Assembly (NCBI RefSeq): GCF_022690685.1
Contig: NZ_JALCYY010000032.1
Coordinates: forward strand, 1-60,608
Direction: 5' to 3'
Length of the DNA stretch: 60,608 nt
Source of the DNA: Anaeromyxobacter terrae
Lineage (GTDB): Bacteria; Myxococcota; Myxococcia; Myxococcales; Anaeromyxobacteraceae
The position numbers and the translations under genes were made by a program. Within the stretch, counting starts at the first letter, position 1; each line of letters begins with the position of its first letter. The notes under the pieces are model-generated. The model made no database searches. It saw nothing but the letters and a program-made list of their open reading frames with translations, and had not been told where the DNA came from. Of this stretch, positions 55,231 through 60,608 are shown one piece after another.

Positions 55231-56478
55231 ATGCTCCATCGCGTCCCTTCCTGGCTCGTGCCCGCGAGCGCGCTCGTGCTCGCCGGCCTCGTCCTCCCGC
55301 GTCCGTCCTCTCCCGGGACGGACGCCGGTCCGTCCACCTCCACCGCCGCGGCCCAGAAGAAGCTCGCCGCGGCCGCGCCCGCCGCGCCCGAACTGCCGAT
55401 CCGCATCGGCGAGATCTCGTTCGACGAGGCGTCGGGCCGGTACGTCGCGCCGCTCGGCGACCGCCGCGCGACCCTGACGCTCGATCCGGGGCTACAGGAC
55501 CGGCTCGAGCGCGCGCTCGACACGTACCGGGTGCCCTGGGGTGCGACCGTCCTCATCGAGCCCGCCACGGGGCGGATCCTCGCGCTCGCGGAGCACTCCC
55601 GCGCGGAGCCGGGTCGCCGCGGCCTCTCCCTCGCGGCGCTCGCGCCGGCGGCGAGCATCTTCAAGCTCGTCACCGCCGCGGCCCTGCTCGAGCAGGGCAC
55701 GCTCCCCGACGAGGAGGTCTGCTACCACGGCGGCAAGCACCGGCTCGCGCCGAAGCTCCTCGCCGACGATCCGCGCCGCGACCACCGCTGCGTCACGCTC
55801 GCCTCCGCCTTCGGCCACTCCACGAACGTCGTCTTCGCGAAGCTCGCCGACCGGGGCCTCGACGCGGGCCGGCTGCGCGCGACCGCCGAGCGGTTCCTCT
55901 TCAACACGGAGATCCCCTTCGCCCACCCGGTCGAGATCTCGAAGGCGGACATCCCCGACGACGACTTCGGCTTCGCGAACACCGCCGCCGGGTTCGGCGG
56001 GGTGAAGCTCTCGCCCCTCCACGCGGCGCTCCTCGCGGCCATCGTCGCGAACGAGGGCGTGCTCGTGCCGCCGGTGATCGTCGACGCGGTCGAGGGCGGC
56101 CCGGTGCCGTCCGCCGGAGATCCGCGCCGCGTGATCGAGGAGCCCGTCGCCGCGGAGCTCGCCCGGATGATGCGCAGCACGGTCACCGAGGGCACCGCGC
56201 GCCGCGCCTTCGCGCGCGCCCGCGGTCCGCTCCGGAGCATCCCGGTGGCGGGCAAGACCGGCTCGCTCGCCGACGCCCAGCCGTACCGCGACTACTCCTG
56301 GTTCGTGGGGTACGCGCCGGCGGACAGGCCGCAGGTGGCGATCGCGACCGTGGTGGTGAACGAGCGGCTGTGGCACGCGCGCGCGCCGACCGTCGCGCGC
56401 GAGGCGCTCGAGGCGTACTTCGCCTCCCACGTCGCCTCCGCGAAGGGCGGCGAGCTCCGGACGGCCGCCGCGAGGTAG
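55231..56478 (+). CDS. Penicillin-binding transpeptidase (class B-like, short)
   Basis: 415 residues. N-terminal signal or anchor segment (PASALVLAGLVLP), then a low-complexity linker and the transpeptidase domain with SxxK as SIFK (Ser142, Lys145), SxN as STN and KTG as AGKTGS. The long dimerisation domain of usual class B enzymes is absent. It should crosslink peptidoglycan, or be a specialised D,D-enzyme in spore or septum formation. Confidence 0.9.
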   Translation: MLHRVPSWLVPASALVLAGLVLPRPSSPGTDAGPSTSTAAAQKKLAAAAPAAPELPIRIGEISFDEASGRYVAPLGDRRATLTLDPGLQDRLERALDTYRVPWGATVLIEPATGRILALAEHSRAEPGRRGLSLAALAPAASIFKLVTAAALLEQGTLPDEEVCYHGGKHRLAPKLLADDPRRDHRCVTLASAFGHSTNVVFAKLADRGLDAGRLRATAERFLFNTEIPFAHPVEISKADIPDDDFGFANTAAGFGGVKLSPLHAALLAAIVANEGVLVPPVIVDAVEGGPVPSAGDPRRVIEEPVAAELARMMRSTVTEGTARRAFARARGPLRSIPVAGKTGSLADAQPYRDYSWFVGYAPADRPQVAIATVVVNERLWHARAPTVAREALEAYFASHVASAKGGELRTAAAR

Positions 56479-56490
56479 CGCCCGCTCGAG

Positions 56491-56507
56491 CCGGCCCTCG
56501 GGGCCGG
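56491..56507. terminator. Bidirectional hairpin between convergent genes
   Basis: CCGGCCC and GGGCCGG pair around TCG in the 32-base gap between the transpeptidase and DUF4388 genes. It can serve both strands. Confidence 0.5.
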
Positions 56508-56510
56508 GCT

Positions 56511-57626
56511 TCACCCCAGCTCGACGAGCCCCGCGTCCGCGAAGCGACGGATCGCCTTCAGCACGTCGAGCTCGCGAAGCGGCGCCACGCGGGTGAGGTC
56601 GCGGACGTCGCGCCGCCCGTCGCAGCGCGAGAGCAGGTACTTGTCGGCCGACGAGAGCCGCAGGCGCGCCACCTCGCGCGCCGCGAGCTTGAGCCGCGGC
56701 GTCCGGGGCGGCCCGAGGAGCTCCGCCTGGAGCCGCTCCCCGAGGACGCGCTCCGTCTCGGCGAGCAGCGAGCGGGCGGCCTCCGAGGCCGGGGCGAGCT
56801 CCACCGCCCGCGCCGCCACGAGCTCGGCGTCGTCGGCGCGCCCGTCGGCGAGGAGTGAGCGGGCGCGGTCGATGAGGTCGGCCGCGCCGACCGGCTCGGA
56901 GGCGATGGCCGCGGCGAGGGGCGCCGGCGCGGCGCGGAGCGCGCCCTGCCGGGCGAGCGCGTAGAGCCGCTGGTACAGGTGGAAGTCGGTCGCGTGCAGC
57001 GCGAGCGCGAGCTCGTCGATGGTCTTGCCCTCGCGGGCGAGGGCGAGGAGCCGGCCGTCGATTGTGCCGGGGCCGGCCGAGGCGGGCGCAGCGGCCTCGT
57101 CCACGACGAGCGAGGCCGCGCCGCTCGGGAACTCGCCGCGGAACGCGCTCCACGCCGTCGCCCGGAACTCCGCCTCGCGCGCGATGTCGGCGAGCGGCAC
57201 CGCCGCGTCGAGCTCGTCCACGTCGGGCGGGGAGCCGTCGTCGAACCAGAACACGCCCGCGTCCCACAGGAACACGTCGAGGAGGGTCTCGCGCAGCTTG
57301 ATGGCGAGGACGTCGCGGATGACCTCGGGCGAGACGAGGCCGACGAGCGTCAGCACCTTCCCGAGCCGGATCCGGGTCTCCTCCTGCGTCTCGAAGGCCT
57401 TCGCGAGCTGCTCCTCGGAGACGTGCCCGAAGTTGAGCAGGAGCTGGCCGAGGTGCTCGCGCGGATCGTTCGAGCCGGCCCCGATCGCCACGCCGTCGCG
57501 AACCAGGACGGACTTCTTCACGGTGCCGCGCTCGCAGCCGAGCGTCCCGGACATGCGACGCCGCGCGAGCAGGTCGACGAGCTCGGAGAGCGGGAGGACC
57601 GCGAAGCTGCCCATGAGGCCGCGCAT
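56511..57626 (-). CDS. DUF4388 protein with a MshEN-like motif pair
   Basis: 371 residues from ATG 57626; ATG 57614 also fits, and a longer start would overlap the divergent gene. Residues 1-55 match the DUF4388 opening (GSFAVLPLSELVDLLARRRMSG). A 24-residue unit at 58-81 (LGQLLLNFG... closing Gln), a 5-residue spacer and a second at 87-110 (RLGKVLTLVG) give the 24-5-24 layout of MshEN domains. A helical C-terminal half follows, with LIDRARSLLADGRADDAELVAARAVELAP as a TPR-like unit. DUF4388 proteins are common in Myxococcota regulators. Confidence 0.75.
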   Translation of the reverse strand: MRGLMGSFAVLPLSELVDLLARRRMSGTLGCERGTVKKSVLVRDGVAIGAGSNDPREHLGQLLLNFGHVSEEQLAKAFETQEETRIRLGKVLTLVGLVSPEVIRDVLAIKLRETLLDVFLWDAGVFWFDDGSPPDVDELDAAVPLADIAREAEFRATAWSAFRGEFPSGAASLVVDEAAAPASAGPGTIDGRLLALAREGKTIDELALALHATDFHLYQRLYALARQGALRAAPAPLAAAIASEPVGAADLIDRARSLLADGRADDAELVAARAVELAPASEAARSLLAETERVLGERLQAELLGPPRTPRLKLAAREVARLRLSSADKYLLSRCDGRRDVRDLTRVAPLRELDVLKAIRRFADAGLVELG

Positions 57627-57690
57627 CGGGGGCCGAGTGTCGCCCGCGGGGCGGGTGGCGGCAAGCAAGCCGCTGTTGTAGAACCGCGCC

Positions 57691-58347
57691 GTGAAGACGG
57701 AATCGAACGACATCGCGCGGCCGCCCCGGAAGCACGCGCCGCGCCGCGGCGTCCGCCTCGCAGCCGTCGCGACGGCGGCCGTCCTCGTCGCGGCCCTCGC
57801 CTACCTCGCCTACGACCGCTTCGTCACGCAGCCGGCGCTCGAGCGCGCGTCCCTGCTCGGCTTCGGCGTGGACCGCACCGACGTGGCGGCGCCCGCGATC
57901 GAGCTCGAGGCGCTCGACGGCAGCCGCTTCTCGCTCGCGCAGGCGAAGGGGCAGGTCGTCTTCGTGAACTTCTGGGCCACCTGGTGCCCGCCGTGCCGGG
58001 AGGAGATGCCCTCGATGGTGCGGCTCGGGCGGGAGCTCGAGGCGAAGTACCCGGGCCGCTTCCGGATGGTCGCGGTCTCGGTGGACGAGGGCTGGGACCC
58101 GGTGAAGGAGTTCTTCGCCGCGCCGCCCTACTTCGGGAAGCCAGGCCTCGCCGTGGCGCTCGACCCCCAGCAGGTCGCGACCCGTGCCTACTACTGCGCC
58201 GCCCGGGGCGGGGTCTGCCCCGACCTCAAGTTCCCCGAGACCTACATCGTGGACAAGGACGGCCGGCTGGTCGCGTTCGTGATCGGCCCCCGCGACTGGT
58301 CCGACCCGTCCGCGCGGCTCCTCCTCGAGTCGATGATCGGGTCGTAA
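57691..58347 (+). CDS. TlpA-like thioredoxin, membrane-anchored
   Basis: 218 residues from GTG 57691. Helix 21-41 anchors the protein. The thioredoxin domain has FWATWCPPCREEM with the redox pair Cys99/Cys102, and FPETYIVDKDGRL around the cis-Pro. Two extra cysteines (YYCAARGGVC) lie in an insertion. TlpA/ResA-type proteins reduce cytochrome c or periplasmic cysteines; the exact partner is unknown. It overlaps no gene but stands opposite the DUF4388 start. Confidence 0.88.
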   Translation: MKTESNDIARPPRKHAPRRGVRLAAVATAAVLVAALAYLAYDRFVTQPALERASLLGFGVDRTDVAAPAIELEALDGSRFSLAQAKGQVVFVNFWATWCPPCREEMPSMVRLGRELEAKYPGRFRMVAVSVDEGWDPVKEFFAAPPYFGKPGLAVALDPQQVATRAYYCAARGGVCPDLKFPETYIVDKDGRLVAFVIGPRDWSDPSARLLLESMIGS

Positions 58348-58464
58348 AAGATCCCTGTCGTCGTACGGTTACCGCATCGCGCCCTCCACCGCCGGCCGCC
58401 AGCCGATCGGGGGCCCGCGCGGCCGCAGATGAGCGCGCCGCCGGGGTCGAGCTCCCCGGTTTTC

Positions 58465-58494
58465 TTGATAGCCGTGGATCGCGTGCACTATAAA
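58465..58494 (+). promoter_or_regulatory. Strong sigma70-type promoter of the reductase/MaoC operon
   Basis: TTGATA (58465-58470), 18-base spacer, TATAAA (58489-58494). A leader of about 55 bases follows, with GGAGGGG before the GTG at 58559. Confidence 0.7.
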
Positions 58495-58558
58495 GGCCCG
58501 TGAATCTTGGAGATCCGCCGCGCCCGCTCCCCGGGCGCGCACGTCTCCGGAGGGGCAC

Positions 58559-59539
58559 GTGCGACCGGACGGCATCATCCCGGTGGTGCTCGTGGGGCTG
58601 GGTGACACCGGGCGGGCCATCGCCCGGGCGGTCGTCCTGCGCGACGAACTCGAGATCGTCGCGGCGTTCGATCGCGATCCCGCCCTCGCCGGGCGCCCGC
58701 TCGACGCGCTGCTCGGCGCCCCGGTGCCCGAGCTCCGCGTGGAGAGCGACCTCGCGAAGGCGCTCGCCCGGGCGAAGGGCGGCGTCGTCCTGCACTCCGG
58801 AACGAGCCGGCTCGAGGAGGCGCTCCCGGACATCCGCGCCGCCGTGAGGGCCGGCCTTCATGTCGTCTCCACCTGCGAGGAGCTCGTGAACCCGGCGCTC
58901 GACAGCGCCGAGGACGCCGAGGCGCTCGACCGGCTCTGCGAGCAGCGCGGGGTCGCGGTGGTGGCGACCGGGGTCGCGCCCGGCTTCGTGCTCGATCGGC
59001 TCCCGGCCTTCCTGTCGCAGGTCGTCGGGCCGGTGCGCCACGTCCGGGTGACGCGGGTGGTCGACGCCGCGTCCGGCCCAGGGGCGCTCCGGCAGCGGGC
59101 AGGCCTCGGCCTCGCCGAGGAGGCGTTCGACGAGGCGCTCGAGCGGGGCGAGATCGGCCAGCCCGGGCTCGCGCAGTCGGCGGCGCTCCTCGCGGAGTCG
59201 TGCGCCGGCGCCGACGAGTACGAGGTGGACGAGGAGATCGTCCCGCTCGTCGCGGAGGAGGACGGCGCGGTGCGGCGCGGAGAGGTGGCCGGGGTTCAGC
59301 AGGTGGCGCGGGTGTTCGCGGAGGATCGCGAGGTGGTCCGGCTCGAGCTCTCGCTGCAGGCCGGCGCCGAGGACCCGCGGGACGAGGTGGAGCTCGACTC
59401 CGATCCGCCGCTCCGCCTGGTCATCCCGGGCGGCGTTCCCGGCGAGGCCGGCACGGCCCACGCCGTCGTGAACGCCATCCCCGCCGTGCTGGAGCGTCAG
59501 GGGCTCCTCACGGTGCTCGATCTCCCCGCGGGAAGGTGA
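58559..59539 (+). CDS. DapB-like NAD(P)-dependent reductase (2,4-diaminopentanoate dehydrogenase type)
   Basis: 326 residues. Rossmann loop VVLVGLGDTGRAIA, then DRDPALAGRPL as the second strand region, and HSGTSRLEEALPD and STCEELVNPAL where DapB-like dehydrogenases bind substrate. It lacks the HHxxK signature of true DapB, so another imine or carbonyl substrate is likely; one relative is 2,4-diaminopentanoate dehydrogenase. First gene of an operon with two MaoC-fold proteins. Confidence 0.8.
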   Translation: MRPDGIIPVVLVGLGDTGRAIARAVVLRDELEIVAAFDRDPALAGRPLDALLGAPVPELRVESDLAKALARAKGGVVLHSGTSRLEEALPDIRAAVRAGLHVVSTCEELVNPALDSAEDAEALDRLCEQRGVAVVATGVAPGFVLDRLPAFLSQVVGPVRHVRVTRVVDAASGPGALRQRAGLGLAEEAFDEALERGEIGQPGLAQSAALLAESCAGADEYEVDEEIVPLVAEEDGAVRRGEVAGVQQVARVFAEDREVVRLELSLQAGAEDPRDEVELDSDPPLRLVIPGGVPGEAGTAHAVVNAIPAVLERQGLLTVLDLPAGR

Positions 59540-59548
59540 ACGGAACGC

Positions 59549-59986
59549 ATGCTCGACAGATCCCTCGTCGGCCGGGAGAGTGAGCCCGTGGAGCAGGAGG
59601 TCGAGCGGAGCGCCATCCGGCGGTTCGCGGAGGCCCTCGGCGACCCGAACCCGATCTACCAGGACGAGGCGGCGGCGCGCGCGGCGGGGTACCCGGCCCT
59701 CGTGGCGCCCCCGACGTTCGCGGTGGCGCTCGCCGCGAACGACCGCTTCCGGCACTCGCTCGATCTCGGGACCCGCTCCATCCTGCACTCCGAGCAGCAG
59801 ATCGAGTACGCCCGCCCCCTCGTGGCGGGCGACCGGGTCACCGTCGTCACGCGGGTCGCCGACGTGCAGGAGCGGCCCGGCGCGAGCGGCCCGATGGACG
59901 TGCTCGTGCTCGAGGACGAGGCCCGGGACGACAAGGGCGAGTGGGTGTTCCGCTCGCGCGCGACGCTCATCCTGCGTCGGGGATAG
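59549..59986 (+). CDS. MaoC-like hotdog protein, FAS1-type N-terminal family
   Basis: 145 residues with one hotdog domain. The hydratase-2 region reads LGDPNPIYQDE, with Tyr where the catalytic His is usual. It may be the non-catalytic partner of a heterodimeric (R)-3-hydroxyacyl dehydratase such as HadA. 9 bases after the reductase and 9 bases before the second MaoC gene. Confidence 0.85.
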   Translation: MLDRSLVGRESEPVEQEVERSAIRRFAEALGDPNPIYQDEAAARAAGYPALVAPPTFAVALAANDRFRHSLDLGTRSILHSEQQIEYARPLVAGDRVTVVTRVADVQERPGASGPMDVLVLEDEARDDKGEWVFRSRATLILRRG

Positions 59987-59995
59987 GGGCGAGGG

Positions 59996-60608
59996 ATGCT
60001 CAGCGCACGCCAGCTCTACTTCGAGGCGGTCAAGGTCGGCGACGAGCTGCCGCCGCTCGTGAAGCCGCCGGTGGACCGGCTCCAGATCGCGCGCTACGTC
60101 GGCGCGGCCCAGGACTGGAACCCGCTCTACATCGACGAGCCCTACGCGAAGAACTCGGGGTTCCCGAGCGCGCTCGCGCCGGGGATGATCGCGATGGGCT
60201 TCCTCGGGGAGCTCGTCGTGGACTGGGTGCGCGGCGCACGCCTGCGCCGCTTCTCCGCGCGGTTCGTGAAGATCGTCTGGCCGGGCGACGTGCTCACCGT
60301 CCGCGGCCGCGTGACGGACCGCCGCTTCGAGGAGGGCGGGCGCTACGCGATCGACATCGAGACGTGGGCGGAGAACCAGCGCGGCGAGCTCGTCGTGCGC
60401 GGCCTCACCACCTTCCAGCTCTACTACAGCGCGGACGACGAGGCCCGGCAGCGCGCCGGCGGGGCGCCGCTCGTCGTGACGAAGGAGGAGGAGGAGGCGC
60501 GCCTCGCGAAGCTCTCCCGCGCGCAACCCCCGCGCCCGCCGGCCCCGGCGAGCCGCCCGCTCGCGCCGCCGCGCGTGCCCCAGCCCGCGCAGCCCTCGCG
60601 CCCTGCCG
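59996..60608 (+). CDS. MaoC-like hotdog protein with Pro-rich C-terminus, cut by window edge
   Basis: 204 residues are visible from ATG 59996, with GAGGG upstream. The active-site segment reads AAQDWNPLYIDEPYA, again with Tyr in place of the catalytic His, followed by LAPGMIAMGFLGE. From about residue 178 it is Pro/Ala/Arg-rich and still open at the right edge. Dehydratase activity is thus uncertain. Confidence 0.82.
   Translation, partial: MLSARQLYFEAVKVGDELPPLVKPPVDRLQIARYVGAAQDWNPLYIDEPYAKNSGFPSALAPGMIAMGFLGELVVDWVRGARLRRFSARFVKIVWPGDVLTVRGRVTDRRFEEGGRYAIDIETWAENQRGELVVRGLTTFQLYYSADDEARQRAGGAPLVVTKEEEEARLAKLSRAQPPRPPAPASRPLAPPRVPQPAQPSRPA

Noticed and set aside
52059-56858. A 1,599-codon plus-strand frame overlapping ppdK and the transpeptidase gene
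   Set aside because: It is the shifted frame of two well-supported genes, Arg/Gly-rich and without motifs.
58348-58464. Another copy of the 3'-end hairpin after the TlpA-like gene (CTGTCGTCGTACGG)
   Set aside because: Only a right-arm-like fragment is present; no left arm after the stop codon, so it may be chance.

Overview
The window is very GC-rich, with dense gene packing and many GTG and TTG starts. It carries a Hanks-type Ser/Thr kinase, many lipoproteins and beta-barrel proteins, and anaerobe-type Fe-S protein. This suggests a Myxococcota chromosome, most like Anaeromyxobacter. That assignment is inferred from style and gene content; no 16S or tRNA gene is present to confirm it. No mobile element, prophage, CRISPR array or rRNA was seen, so it reads as ordinary core chromosome with a few unusual proteins and one conspicuous family of intergenic elements.

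Region by region. 1-3.5 kb: a truncated kinase, a GT4 glycosyltransferase, queF (queuosine) and a 65-residue microprotein with its own terminator. 3.5-9.9 kb, minus strand: OPT transporter, a membrane glycosyltransferase-like protein, a polysaccharide flippase and a pectinacetylesterase-like lipoprotein. 9.9-18.4 kb: PIG3-type quinone oxidoreductase, an Fe-S protein, a J-domain protein with MshEN-like motifs, a DUF938 methyltransferase, a lipoprotein, an acyl-ACP thioesterase, a transglutaminase-like lipoprotein and methylmalonyl-CoA epimerase. 18.5-21.2 kb: an outer-membrane protein with a strong promoter, then OsmC. 21.2-28.1 kb: a lysine/arginine and folate cluster (argH, LptM-like lipoprotein, lysA, dapA, dapB, FAH hydrolase, folK, TPR lipoprotein). 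28.2-35.4 kb: GST, DUF2238, class II aldolase, kdsD, transaldolase, a lipase-like hydrolase, DAHP synthase and a zinc-ribbon protein.

35.7-44.7 kb, minus strand: a beta-propeller lipoprotein, then a full tryptophan operon read panD-trpE-trpG-trpD-trpC-trpF-trpB-trpA, mostly joined by 4-base ATGA/GTGA overlaps. DAHP synthase lies about 2 kb beyond its 3' end. 44.8-50.5 kb, minus strand: two glycosyltransferases behind a protein with three DsbA-type domains, and two small outer-membrane proteins. 50.6-60.6 kb: tusA with a PP-loop tRNA thiolase, pyruvate phosphate dikinase with a basic tail, a penicillin-binding transpeptidase, a DUF4388 protein, a TlpA-like thioredoxin, and an operon of a DapB-like reductase with two MaoC-fold proteins running off the right edge.

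Most noteworthy are: a J domain fused to two MshEN-like (c-di-GMP-type) modules, with a related motif pair in the DUF4388 protein; a composite 3'-end element (a hairpin abutting or containing the stop codon plus a GC-rich palindromic repeat) recurring behind unrelated genes; a 5' reading-frame anomaly in trpE with an 8-codon ORF between panD and trpE; the triple-DsbA protein; and a pair of MaoC proteins that both lack the usual catalytic histidine.
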